Shown piece by piece: positions 15,899-23,661 of a DNA stretch of 32,128 nt. This stretch comes from CAYRWM01 sp964428055 (GTDB lineage: Bacteria > Bacillota > Clostridia > Christensenellales > Christensenellaceae), in contig CAYRWM010000021.1 in assembly GCA_964428055.1 (NCBI GenBank), positions 1-32,128 of the forward strand, written 5' to 3'. Numbering within the stretch: position 1 is the stretch's first letter; every line of letters starts with the position of its first letter. The notes under the pieces are model-generated. The model saw nothing but the letters and a program-made list of their open reading frames with translations, had not been told where the DNA came from and made no database searches. A program made the position numbers and the translations under genes.

Positions 15899-17096
15899 TT
15901 TCTTTTTCTCCAAGTACAGAAGCATCGACGTTTCCGTCATCAAACATTACAGTTATCCTGTCGCCGGCTGAAAGAGACCCGGATGAAACGATATGATCGC
16001 GGCCTCGCTTCACTATAGCATAACCCCTTTTTAACGTTGCAAATGGATTCAGCAATTCCAATTGACGGGACAGGCTGTTAAGTTCCGCCTCTATATTATT
16101 ATATACAGATTTTACTGTGTTTGAAATATAGGAATCATACGTAAATAACTGCTCAGAGTATCGGTTAATCCTTTGATCAATCATCCCGGCATAGCTTATG
16201 CTGTCAAATACTTTAACTGTTTCATCTGCAGCACCAAGTTTTTCAACAAGAGATAATAATTCCAGCTCTCTCTCACTTGAAATGATCCTTAATATCTCAT
16301 CTCTTTCCGGGACAACAAGTTCAGCAGCCGCTGACGGTGTTGGAGCTCTTAGATCACAGACCAGATCGCTTATTGAGTAGTTGATCTCATGACCGACAGC
16401 ACTGACAGTCGGAATCCTGCATGAATAGATTCTGCGTGCTAGGTTTTCATCATTATAAGGAGCAAGATCCATCAGAGAACCGCCGCCTCTGCATATTATC
16501 AGGACATCGGCATCAGTTCTGGTTTCATAATAGTCTATAGCCTTAATCATATCTGAAGGAGCTTCAGTTCCCTGCACTCTAACCGGGAAAATTGACAGTC
16601 TCACGGAAGGATCACGCCTAAATGCGACATTAAACACATCATGCATAACAGCACCGGCTGATGAAGTTATAAGCCCGATATGTCTTGGAAATGAAGGCAG
16701 AGCAAGCTTATGCTCAGGAGCAAAAATACCTTCAATCTGAAGCTTTTTCTTTAGCCGTTCCAGTTCGATAAAATAATCACCTTCGCCGTAAAGACTGAAA
16801 CTGTTAATACGGAAACGAAAACGTCCCGACTTTTTATAAAGGCCAACGCTGCCTACTGCAATTATCACCTGACCGCGCTCAAGATCACTGATATTCTCTA
16901 TTGTCTGTCTGTCCATGATGATGCAGTCAAGCGATGATTCCTCATCTTTAAGGGTCACAAACAGATTGCTGTATTTATCGTTGACATCTACTACTTCACC
17001 TTTAACAGCAACATTTTTTAAAAAAGAATCTGTATACAGCAGATTATCTACATAACTATTGAGTTGTGAAACTGATAAAAAGAATCTTCTATTCAT
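15891..17096 (-). CDS. xseA: Exonuclease VII large subunit
   Basis: The catalytic subunit of exonuclease VII. The N-terminal OB fold (about residues 5-95) has SVSQLNSYV, KGEVVDVND and VIIAVGSVGLYKKSGRF. The catalytic domain contains LPSFPRHIGLITSSAGAV, VQGTEAPSDMIKAI, LIICRGGGSLMDLAPYNDE and VSAVGHEINYSISDLVCD with APTPSAAAELV. A coiled helical stretch follows, and a short C-terminal NPFATLKRGYAIV. The ATG at 17096 has CAGGTGAA just upstream and gives 401 residues, the family size; the longer frame to 17171 runs into the previous gene and lacks similarity. It starts 1 base after the preceding TsaD-like gene. Confidence 0.95.
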   Translation of the reverse strand: MNRRFFLSVSQLNSYVDNLLYTDSFLKNVAVKGEVVDVNDKYSNLFVTLKDEESSLDCIIMDRQTIENISDLERGQVIIAVGSVGLYKKSGRFRFRINSFSLYGEGDYFIELERLKKKLQIEGIFAPEHKLALPSFPRHIGLITSSAGAVMHDVFNVAFRRDPSVRLSIFPVRVQGTEAPSDMIKAIDYYETRTDADVLIICRGGGSLMDLAPYNDENLARRIYSCRIPTVSAVGHEINYSISDLVCDLRAPTPSAAAELVVPERDEILRIISSERELELLSLVEKLGAADETVKVFDSISYAGMIDQRINRYSEQLFTYDSYISNTVKSVYNNIEAELNSLSRQLELLNPFATLKRGYAIVKRGRDHIVSSGSLSAGDRITVMFDDGNVDASVLGEKENG

Positions 17097-17097
17097 T

Positions 17098-18051
17098 TCA
17101 CCTGCTGAATAATTCATATGCGTAGCTGGCAACTCCGCATGCGTTATCACCTGAATACTCTTTGCCCGCATAAAAAGCCGTTAAACCCTCACATGCTAAA
17201 GAAGCTCTAGTGGTTTCCCTTATATATTCATTGCATATTACTCCGCCGAAGAAAAGCACATCATGAACACCGTATTCTTTACACGCGCTTATTATACATT
17301 TTGAAAGTGTTTTTGAAACAGCATCTTCTACCGCTCTGCAAACTACTTGCATATCAGTACCGGAATCTATGTCTCTCATGACTTGCGCCTCAACACCAGA
17401 AAGATTGAAATCAATTCCCGATAATGAAATCTTATATCTATCAGATACGTTATCAGTGCACTTAACCGCAACTTTTTCAACATTATTACCTGACGGAAAA
17501 GCAAATCCAAGCCTAACGCCCGTGCGGTCGATGAGCTGCCCGGCAGAAATGTCCATAGTGCCTCCAACGATCTCAAGAGAATAATCTGTATAGTTTTTTT
17601 CTGCTAACAGTATCTCACTGGTTCCTCCGGACAAATGAACTGCAATAAACCTGTCCGAGCTAAGGTCATTCCCTATCAATGCAGCAAAAAGGTGGCCCTT
17701 CTGGTGAGATGTCCTTTCAATCGGTACACCTGCAGCACTAGCTACTGAGCAGGCAACCATTTCACCTGCATTAAAGACAGGCATATATGATCCTTCAATA
17801 CTTCTGGGTGTAACGGAAACACATACTCCGCAAAGCTTACCAAAAGACGACAGATCAACTTCTCTTAAAAGCTCAGTATAATTCCTTATATGCAAAAAAA
17901 CAGCCTCTGACTGTCTTAATCCTAATGCTCTATCTTTAACTGAGAGTAGTTTTCTATAATTATATACTATGCGACCTGCACCGTCACACACGGCCAGTGA
18001 AGTGGTATAGCAACTTGAATCTATACCCAGATAGTACTTATCACTATTCAT
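17098..18051 (-). CDS. TsaD/Kae1-like (peptidase M22 family) paralogue
   Basis: A 317-residue ASKHA-fold protein related to TsaD, the enzyme that makes threonylcarbamoyl-adenosine in tRNA. The fold is seen in LGIDSSCYTTSLAV (residues 8-21), VHLSGGTSEILLA, DISAGQLIDRTGVRLG and FFGGVICNEYIR, with YSGDNACGVA near the end. The canonical metal motif HMEGH of TsaD reads HQKGH here (H116, K118, H120), so the acidic residue is replaced by lysine. The segment where TsaD has GPGL is also changed (VTPRSIEGSY). It is therefore probably a paralogue with another role rather than the genuine TsaD. It sits between nusB and xseA, overlapping nusB by 8 bases. Its true function is unknown. Confidence 0.8.
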   Translation of the reverse strand: MNSDKYYLGIDSSCYTTSLAVCDGAGRIVYNYRKLLSVKDRALGLRQSEAVFLHIRNYTELLREVDLSSFGKLCGVCVSVTPRSIEGSYMPVFNAGEMVACSVASAAGVPIERTSHQKGHLFAALIGNDLSSDRFIAVHLSGGTSEILLAEKNYTDYSLEIVGGTMDISAGQLIDRTGVRLGFAFPSGNNVEKVAVKCTDNVSDRYKISLSGIDFNLSGVEAQVMRDIDSGTDMQVVCRAVEDAVSKTLSKCIISACKEYGVHDVLFFGGVICNEYIRETTRASLACEGLTAFYAGKEYSGDNACGVASYAYELFSR

Positions 18052-18457
18052 TTTTAATCTCTTTTATAACTCCGCCCAATACGCCGTTAATGAACGAAGA
18101 GGATTTCTCGGAAGAAAAAGTCTTGGCTATCTCCACTGCCTCATCACAAACGATGTTTGCTGGTGTGTCAGTATAAAGCAGTTCAAAAACAGCAAGTCTT
18201 AATATTGAAAGATCCACATTAGCTATGCGATTCAAAGACCATGACTTACTGTTGCTCTCAATATATCTGTCAATTTCTTCTCTATGACTCAGAAAACTGT
18301 CAATAATACTGTCAATATATGAAATATTATCTTCTGAAAGTTTGTTTAACTTAAAAATATCAGCCATTTCATACATTGAATCATGGCTGAGTGTATTGTT
18401 AATGCTGTACTCATAAAGCAGCCTCATAACTGCTTCTCTTGCTGTTCTTCTGCTCAT
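18044..18457 (-). CDS. nusB: Transcription antitermination protein NusB
   Basis: An RNA-binding protein that works with NusE (S10) on boxA RNA to prevent termination in rRNA operons. The 137 residues are the normal length. Conserved features are the N-terminal SRRTAREAVMRLLYEYS (residues 2-18), the central SWSLNRIANVDLSILRLAVFELLY and DTPANIVCDEAVEIAKTFSSE, and the C-terminal SSSFINGVLGGV. The start overlaps the DUF2273 stop by one base (TAATG) and the end overlaps the TsaD-like gene. NusA, its partner in transcription control, is encoded in a separate operon about 11 kb upstream. Confidence 0.97.
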   Translation of the reverse strand: MSRRTAREAVMRLLYEYSINNTLSHDSMYEMADIFKLNKLSEDNISYIDSIIDSFLSHREEIDRYIESNSKSWSLNRIANVDLSILRLAVFELLYTDTPANIVCDEAVEIAKTFSSEKSSSFINGVLGGVIKEIKNE

Positions 18458-18669
18458 TATTTTTTAGTGAAGAGGGATACTATCTTATACCAGATAGCAT
18501 CCCTTATATCTTTTCTTGCTCCAAGAAACGCGCCAACAGCTACGCAACAGACTATAAGCAACGTCGGAAGAAAACCGATAGAAAGCAAAAGTATAGCGAT
18601 AACAAGTCCTATACAAAGTCCTGTAAAAAGGCCTTTATTCTCTGCTATCCATCCGAGGAACGCCTTCAT
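18457..18669 (-). CDS. DUF2273 small membrane protein
   Basis: A 70-residue membrane protein with two predicted transmembrane segments (about residues 14-31 and 33-49; GLFTGLCIGLVIAILLLSIG and LPTLLIVCCVAVGAFLGA) separated by a short turn. The C-terminus is basic. It matches the DUF2273 family, which recurs beside Asp23 and AmaP genes in Firmicutes. It overlaps amaP by 4 bases and nusB by 1 base. A role in anchoring or organising Asp23-type proteins at the membrane is inferred from the neighbourhood only. Confidence 0.9.
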   Translation of the reverse strand: MKAFLGWIAENKGLFTGLCIGLVIAILLLSIGFLPTLLIVCCVAVGAFLGARKDIRDAIWYKIVSLFTKK

Positions 18670-19226
18670 TTCTGTCCTCCGTCGCGTTTCTGATCAGCGG
18701 GATCGTTTACTGAAGTAACATACAGCTTTACAGAATTGACTTTCAAACCGGTATGTGATGTGACATGCTCAGCTAAACCGTTCTGTATAGTCGAGGTCAA
18801 AGCAGGTATGTCTACATCCGGTTTTGTCTGTATTCTGAAAAGCATATCAACACCATCATTCTTAAAACCAATAAAGGACTTTTCTTCCTTGATATCTTCA
18901 AATCTGCTCATATAGTTTTTAGCAAGTTGTGCAACAGCCTGATTGGATATCTGGACATTTCCGGTTTCCGAACTGTTTACGGTAGCGGTAACTCCTCTTT
19001 TTTTCATTGTAGCCGTGAATATCAGTATAACACCAATGACTGCCATAGCAGCAAAGATAATGGTGTACATCACCTTGTATTCCAAGCCGCCTTTTATTAC
19101 TGTCTTAACTGCAAGAGCAAGGTTGTCAGAAGGGATAAGCCCATACATTGTACCAAGTAAAAACAGGCACAATAATACAACAACAATAATATAAATAGTA
19201 AAAACTATCCTTGTTGATACTCTCAT
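18666..19226 (-). CDS. amaP: Alkaline shock response membrane anchor protein AmaP
   Basis: A 186-residue membrane protein with two transmembrane segments (about residues 8-30 and 50-74: IYIIVVVLLCLFLLG and MYTIIFAAMAVIGVILIF), then a soluble domain of about 110 residues that resembles the Asp23 fold (ISNQAVAQLAKNYM, HTGLKVNSVKLYVTSV). In Staphylococcus aureus AmaP tethers Asp23 to the membrane. It lies between the Asp23 gene (44 bases away) and DUF2273 (overlap of 4). A run of six G's eight bases before the ATG is the likely ribosome binding site. A soluble tail with Asp23 similarity supports a direct interaction. Confidence 0.88.
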   Translation of the reverse strand: MRVSTRIVFTIYIIVVVLLCLFLLGTMYGLIPSDNLALAVKTVIKGGLEYKVMYTIIFAAMAVIGVILIFTATMKKRGVTATVNSSETGNVQISNQAVAQLAKNYMSRFEDIKEEKSFIGFKNDGVDMLFRIQTKPDVDIPALTSTIQNGLAEHVTSHTGLKVNSVKLYVTSVNDPADQKRDGGQK

Positions 19227-19270
19227 CTCATAGTCCCCCCATGGATCAGAATGGTGTAAGTATCTTTATG

Positions 19271-19696
19271 TTATTTGTCTTCCCCTGCCGGTATCTGCTG
19301 TGTTGTCTGATCGTTCTCTACAACTATTCCCTGAACAGCGATGTTCAGTTTCTTGACTTTCAAACCAGTCATGGTCTCTACAGACTTAGTAACGCTCTGC
19401 TGTATATTCCTGCAAATCTCCGGGATGCTGAAACCATACTTGACGATTATCCTCATATCTATTGTGACATCGTCCTTGCCGACTTCGACCTTTACGCCTT
19501 TGGAGTAATTCTTTCTTCCTACCAACTCGGTAAAACCATCACCGATTCCGCCGCTCATTCCTGCAACGCCCTCGATATCGACAGTGGCCAGGCCTACGAT
19601 TGTGGATATAACTTCGTTTGTAAAAGAGACCGTTCCGTTCGGCTCCTCAACTTCTACTACTTCAGTTGCGTTTACTACTTCATTATTTTCAGCCAT
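19271..19696 (-). CDS. Asp23/Gls24-family envelope stress protein
   Basis: A 141-residue cytosolic protein of the Asp23/Gls24 family, involved in cell-envelope homeostasis and alkaline shock. The family's key stretch is visible: ISTIVGLATVDIEGVAGMSG (near residues 32-51), then GVKVEVGKDDVTIDMRIIVKYG and IQQSVTKSVETMTGLKVKKLNIAVQGI. The ATG at 19696 is preferred to an ATG at 19711 because GGAGG lies eight bases before it; the upstream one has no Shine-Dalgarno. It is the first gene of the long operon that ends with ispH-rpsA. A promoter with an extended -10 lies directly upstream. Confidence 0.93.
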   Translation of the reverse strand: MAENNEVVNATEVVEVEEPNGTVSFTNEVISTIVGLATVDIEGVAGMSGGIGDGFTELVGRKNYSKGVKVEVGKDDVTIDMRIIVKYGFSIPEICRNIQQSVTKSVETMTGLKVKKLNIAVQGIVVENDQTTQQIPAGEDK

Positions 19697-19724
19697 TAAA
19701 ATAGCCTCCATTCATTTTTTTAAA

Positions 19725-19753
19725 ATTATATCAAACGCCATGTATGTTTTCAA
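19725..19753 (-). promoter_or_regulatory. Promoter of the Asp23-amaP-nusB-xseAB-ispA-cmk-ispH operon
   Basis: TTGAAA (19753-19748), a 17-base spacer and TATAAT (19730-19725), with TG one base before it, giving an extended -10 (TGATATAAT). It sits 27 bases after the M16 peptidase stop. No other strong promoter is seen down to the terminator at 11286. Confidence 0.78.
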
Positions 19754-19779
19754 TTCCGGCATAATTAATTTTCTGTTAA

Positions 19780-21021
19780 CTAATCTATCCTTCCAACCAC
19801 TCCGAATGTACACCTTCCGAAATTAATGGCTTCATCAACGACTTTTGCTACATCATCATATTCAGTGCTTTCAATAAGAGAGAGCACCTCATTCTCGGTA
19901 CGAACGCGTCCGGTGATAATGAAAGCTTTACCTATTGAGCTCATCTTGGAACTCGTACTCTCGAGCGAAAGAAGGAAATTGCTCTTCATCTGTTCCTTAC
20001 TCTGCACGAATTCATCTTTTGTAAACCCATCTTTTCTGACTTTATCAAGTTCATCCAGCATCATTGTTTTCACAGGTTCCAGATTATGAAGCATCGTACC
20101 AGCATAAAAAGATATCATGCCTGCATCAAAATATGATGACACGTATGAGTATACAGAATATGCCATACCGCTTTTTTCTCTTATACGCTGAAATAATCTT
20201 GAACTCATAGAACCGCCAATAATGTTATTAGCAACAAGAAGCGCATATCTTGAATCATCAAGTAGTGAACATCCGGGAAAAGACATGCAAATATGCGCCT
20301 GCTCTATATCCTTATTGACAGATATATCTCTTCGCTCAAGACAGCCCGGATCATACCCTGTTTTAAGGGGCTGAGCATTATGATGAGTATCTGTGAATAC
20401 ACGGCCAAAATAGATTTCCAAGGCATCAAACAAGGTGTTCTCATCATAATTTCCGGCAACCGAAATCAAAATATTAGCTGAGTTATACAGCCTTTTACGG
20501 TAATCAAACAGATCATCTCTGGAAAAACCTTTAATATTATTTTCAGGACCGAGTATAGTCTTTTCAAGAGCTGTTCCTGTAAAAAATGCGCTCGCAACTT
20601 TTTCCTGCACAACATCATCGGGAGTATCGTTATACATCGCAATCTCTTCGAGCACTACCTTCTTCTCCTTTTCTAACTCTTCCGCATCAAATACAGAGTT
20701 TAGAAAAATATCGGATAATAACTCGACCGCCTCGCTGAGCTTTTCGTCTATAACCTTTATGTAATAGCAGGTACACTCCTTTGATGTAAAAGCATTCAAT
20801 TGTCCGCCTATATTGTCTGAATCAACCGCAATCTTTCTGGCATCTCTTTTTTCCGTTCCCTTGAACATCATATGTTCAATCAGATGGGATATTCCGTTTT
20901 CATTTTCTGATTCCGTAACCGAACCGGCTCTTACCCATATACCAAGAGTACAGGATCTGAAAAAAGGGATATTCTCATGCAGCACAGTAATGCCACAGCT
21001 TAGTTTTCTCTGTTTAATCAT
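19780..21021 (-). CDS. M16-family zinc metallopeptidase (processing peptidase-like)
   Basis: A 413-residue insulinase-family (M16B) peptidase. The zinc motif HXXEH is present as SHLIEHMMFKGT (H46, E49, H50), followed by NAFTSKECTCYYIK and the distal glutamate region EKKVVLEEIAMY. The C-terminal half has the inactive-like second domain, with SSRLFQRIREKSGMAYSVYS. The size and single pair of domains match bacterial YmxG/PqqL-type enzymes; in Firmicutes the gene typically lies just after pnp. The substrate is unknown. There is no clear Shine-Dalgarno before the ATG at 21021, and a stable hairpin (21042-21070) separates it from pnp. Confidence 0.93.
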   Translation of the reverse strand: MIKQRKLSCGITVLHENIPFFRSCTLGIWVRAGSVTESENENGISHLIEHMMFKGTEKRDARKIAVDSDNIGGQLNAFTSKECTCYYIKVIDEKLSEAVELLSDIFLNSVFDAEELEKEKKVVLEEIAMYNDTPDDVVQEKVASAFFTGTALEKTILGPENNIKGFSRDDLFDYRKRLYNSANILISVAGNYDENTLFDALEIYFGRVFTDTHHNAQPLKTGYDPGCLERRDISVNKDIEQAHICMSFPGCSLLDDSRYALLVANNIIGGSMSSRLFQRIREKSGMAYSVYSYVSSYFDAGMISFYAGTMLHNLEPVKTMMLDELDKVRKDGFTKDEFVQSKEQMKSNFLLSLESTSSKMSSIGKAFIITGRVRTENEVLSLIESTEYDDVAKVVDEAINFGRCTFGVVGRID

Positions 21022-21041
21022 TTCAACACGATAAATGACAA

Positions 21042-21070
21042 CAATCCCTCACGTAGTCCGCAAGGGATTG
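21042..21070 (-). terminator. Hairpin between pnp and the M16 peptidase gene, possible partial terminator
   Basis: CAATCCCT (21042-21049) and AGGGATTG (21063-21070) pair. With two G-U pairs the RNA stem extends to 12 bp around a 5-base loop (GACUA). On the minus strand it is followed by TTGTCATTTATC, a weak U tract. It lies 18 bases after the pnp stop and 20 bases before the peptidase ATG. It could reduce read-through or protect the pnp 3' end. Confidence 0.5.
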
Positions 21071-21088
21071 CTGTATGGGTTCTATTCT

Positions 21089-23212
21089 TTATTCTTCTTC
21101 TTTATTCTCTGAAGGATTCTTCTTTGCTCTTGGAAGGCAGGCTTTTCTCGAAAGGTTTATACGCCCCTGCTTATCTATTTCGATAACTTTCACCATTATC
21201 TCATCGCCGACCTGTACAACGTCCTCAACTTTATTTACATATTTGTTGTCAAGGTTCGCGATCCTGCACATGCCTTCCTTGCCGGGCAGCAGCTCGACAA
21301 AAGCACCTATGTTCATAATCCTTGTTACTTTGCCGAGATACACTTCTCCTACCTCGATTTCCTTTACGATACCTTCAATAATAGATCTTGCTTTAGCTGA
21401 AGCCTCAGTGTCAGCTGACAGAATACATACCCTGCCGTCATCTTCAAGATCTATCTTAACCCCGGTATCGGCAATGATCTTATTGATCGTCTTTCCGCCG
21501 GAGCCTATGACTTCGCGGATCTTATCGGGATCAATCATGAACTGAGTGATCTTAGGAGCATATTGAGACAGTTCTTTTCTGGGTTCAGGCAACACAGCCC
21601 TCATCTTATCAATAATCTCAAATCTTGCTTCCCTGGCCTGCTCAAGAGCCATCTCAAGAATAGGTCTGTCGATACCCTTTATCTTGATATCCATCTGTAT
21701 AGCAGTTATTCCTTTCTTGGTTCCTGCCACCTTGAAGTCCATATCGCCCATGAAATCTTCAAGACCCTGGATATCCGTCAATACAACAATTTTTCCGGTC
21801 TCTTCACTCTTGATCAGACCCATAGCAGCACCGGCTACTACATCCTTGATCGGAACGCCTGCGTCCATGAGAGACAGACAAGACGCACATATACTTGCCT
21901 GTGAGGTCGAACCGTTAGATGATATAACCTCTGATACGGCACGGATAGCGTACGGGAATTCCTCTTCACTGGGAAGCAACGGGAGTATAGCTCTTTCAGA
22001 AAGAGCACCATGTCCGATCTCTCTCCTGCTCGCTGAGCGAACTGGTTTAGCCTCACCCGTGGAGTACGGGGGCATATTGTAGTAATGCATATAGCGCTTA
22101 TACTCTTCCAGTCCTAGTCCGTCAAGCGTCTGGCTCTCACGCATACCGCCAAGCGTTACCATAGTCATAACCTGTGTCTGACCTCTTGTAAACACAGCGG
22201 AACCATGAGTACGGGCAAACATTCCTACCTCACACCATATCGGTCTTATCTCTTTATATGTTCTGCCGTCAGGTCTTACACCGTCATTTATTATCTTGGA
22301 ACGGAGTACTTCTTTGGTTATTGCATATACAGCATTAGAGATGTCAGTCTCGCTGTCCGGGAACTGCTCGGCAAAATGAGCCTGTATGTCTTCATTTATC
22401 TCATTCTGTCTTGACTCACGTTCTTTCCTGTCAAAACAATCAAGACTGTATACGACTTTATCATAAGCATATTCTCTGACGGCAGCTTCGATTTCTTCGG
22501 GAACATGGTAGATTTCGCATTCAACCTGCTCCTTACCAACCTCTGCTTTGATACCTTCTATAAACTCAACGATCTTTTTGATCTCTTCATGCGCATAGAG
22601 TATGCCGCCGAGCATAACATCCTCTGTGACTTCCTTTGCGCCTGCTTCAACCATCATTATCGCATCTTTTGTACCGCTGACGGTCAGGTGCATCTCACTG
22701 CGGCTCATCTGCTCACTGTCCGGATTGACTACATATTCACCATCAACATATCCTATGACAACAGAGCCCGTCGGCCCCATAAAAGGAACACCTGATATTG
22801 AAAGAGCGACTGATGAACCGATCATAGCATATACTTCAGGCGGTATCTCCTGATCAACTGAAAGCACAGTAGCTATTACCTGAACATCATTATAATAACC
22901 TTTAGGGAAAAGCGGCCTTATAGGCCTGTCTATTAATCTAGCAGTAAGAATAGCCTTTTCGGAAGGACGTCCTTCTCTTTTCAGAAATCCACCCGGGATC
23001 TTTCCTACAGCGTACAGTTTCTCTTCATACTCAACGCTAAGCGGGAAAAAATCAATGCCTTCGCGTTGTTCCTTAGAAGCGGTAGCACATACCAAAAGTG
23101 CAGTATCCCCACATCTTATGATACAGCTTCCATCGGCCTGCTCGGCATATTTCCCAGTCTCTACTGTAAGCTTTCTGCCGGCGAGTTCCATTTCAAAAAT
23201 TCTTTGTTCCAT
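21089..23212 (-). CDS. pnp: Polyribonucleotide nucleotidyltransferase (PNPase)
   Basis: The 3'-5' phosphorolytic exoribonuclease of RNA decay. The 707-residue product has two RNase PH domains (N-terminal GGFLKREGRPSEKAILTARL; second with VRPDGRTYKEIRPI, SDG-equivalent region GRTYKEI and HGSAVFTRGQTQ), a KH domain (DKIREVIGSGGKTINKI) and a C-terminal S1 domain (GEVYLGKVTRIMNIGAFVEL). The ATG at 23212 is chosen because AAGGAG lies six bases upstream and MEQRIFEMELAGR matches the usual N-terminus; the upstream extension to 23236 is not conserved in kind. It follows rpsO after a hairpin, the arrangement well known from other bacteria. Confidence 0.97.
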   Translation of the reverse strand: MEQRIFEMELAGRKLTVETGKYAEQADGSCIIRCGDTALLVCATASKEQREGIDFFPLSVEYEEKLYAVGKIPGGFLKREGRPSEKAILTARLIDRPIRPLFPKGYYNDVQVIATVLSVDQEIPPEVYAMIGSSVALSISGVPFMGPTGSVVIGYVDGEYVVNPDSEQMSRSEMHLTVSGTKDAIMMVEAGAKEVTEDVMLGGILYAHEEIKKIVEFIEGIKAEVGKEQVECEIYHVPEEIEAAVREYAYDKVVYSLDCFDRKERESRQNEINEDIQAHFAEQFPDSETDISNAVYAITKEVLRSKIINDGVRPDGRTYKEIRPIWCEVGMFARTHGSAVFTRGQTQVMTMVTLGGMRESQTLDGLGLEEYKRYMHYYNMPPYSTGEAKPVRSASRREIGHGALSERAILPLLPSEEEFPYAIRAVSEVISSNGSTSQASICASCLSLMDAGVPIKDVVAGAAMGLIKSEETGKIVVLTDIQGLEDFMGDMDFKVAGTKKGITAIQMDIKIKGIDRPILEMALEQAREARFEIIDKMRAVLPEPRKELSQYAPKITQFMIDPDKIREVIGSGGKTINKIIADTGVKIDLEDDGRVCILSADTEASAKARSIIEGIVKEIEVGEVYLGKVTRIMNIGAFVELLPGKEGMCRIANLDNKYVNKVEDVVQVGDEIMVKVIEIDKQGRINLSRKACLPRAKKNPSENKEEE

Positions 23213-23243
23213 TCTCTTCTCCTTACACACAAACAACTATATT

Positions 23244-23274
23244 AAAAGAAATATAGAGCGGATAAAACCGCTCT
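23244..23274 (-). terminator. Intergenic hairpin between rpsO and pnp, terminator-like
   Basis: A 7-bp stem (AGAGCGG at 23255-23261 with CCGCTCT at 23268-23274) and 6-base loop start 8 bases after the rpsO stop. On the minus strand it is followed by ATATTTCTTTT. No promoter is visible between it and pnp, so pnp probably depends on read-through or on processing here, as described for E. coli rpsO-pnp. Confidence 0.6.
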
Positions 23275-23282
23275 TATAATCA

Positions 23283-23546
23283 CTATTTTCTGAGATTGAG
23301 TTTTGCAATAAGGGCTCTGTAGCGTTCAATATCCTTTTCTTTAAGGTAGTTCAAGAAGCCCCTTCTCTGACCGACCATTTTGAGCAGACCCCTTCTTGAA
23401 TGATGGTCTTTATTGTGTTCCTTAAGATGCTCATTCAGATGGTTGATCCTGTAGGTCAGTATCGCAACCTGAACTTCTGGGGAGCCAGTATCGCCTTCGT
23501 GCGTTGCATAATCACTTATGATCTGCGCTTTGATTTCCTTATCCAT
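23283..23546 (-). CDS. rpsO: 30S ribosomal protein S15
   Basis: An 87-residue ribosomal protein that binds the central domain of 16S rRNA early in 30S assembly. The family signature is complete: HEGDTGSPEVQVAILTYRI, HLKEHNKDHHSRRGLLKMVG and QRRGFLNYLKEKDIERY. GGAGG lies six bases before the ATG. It has its own promoter in the 3' end of ribF and a leader of about 80 bases that contains a hairpin, a plausible place for the S15 autoregulation known in other bacteria. pnp follows after a terminator-like hairpin. Confidence 0.98.
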   Translation of the reverse strand: MDKEIKAQIISDYATHEGDTGSPEVQVAILTYRINHLNEHLKEHNKDHHSRRGLLKMVGQRRGFLNYLKEKDIERYRALIAKLNLRK

Positions 23547-23577
23547 AATTTACCTCCATTAATTAAATCCCTGAAGA

Positions 23578-23611
23578 CCTTGAATTACGTCGGAGTACTC
23601 GAAATTCAAAG
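23578..23611 (-). promoter_or_regulatory. Hairpin in the rpsO leader, candidate S15 autoregulatory element
   Basis: In the leader, CTTTGAATT (23611-23603) pairs with AATTCAAGG (23586-23578), nine pairs with one G-U, around a 16-base loop that contains a self-complementary GAGTACTC. No U run follows, so it is not a terminator. It lies between the promoter and the Shine-Dalgarno. The link to S15 is inference. Confidence 0.35.
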
Positions 23612-23632
23612 AGATCAGTTAGACTGTTTGAT

Positions 23633-23661
23633 ATATTATCATAATCCTTCCGGTTTGTAAA
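23633..23661 (-). promoter_or_regulatory. Promoter of rpsO-pnp
   Basis: TTTACA (23661-23656), a 17-base spacer and TAATAT (23638-23633), with TG one base before the -10 (TGATAATAT). The -35 lies inside the end of ribF. Transcription would start about 80 bases before the rpsO ATG. Confidence 0.68.
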
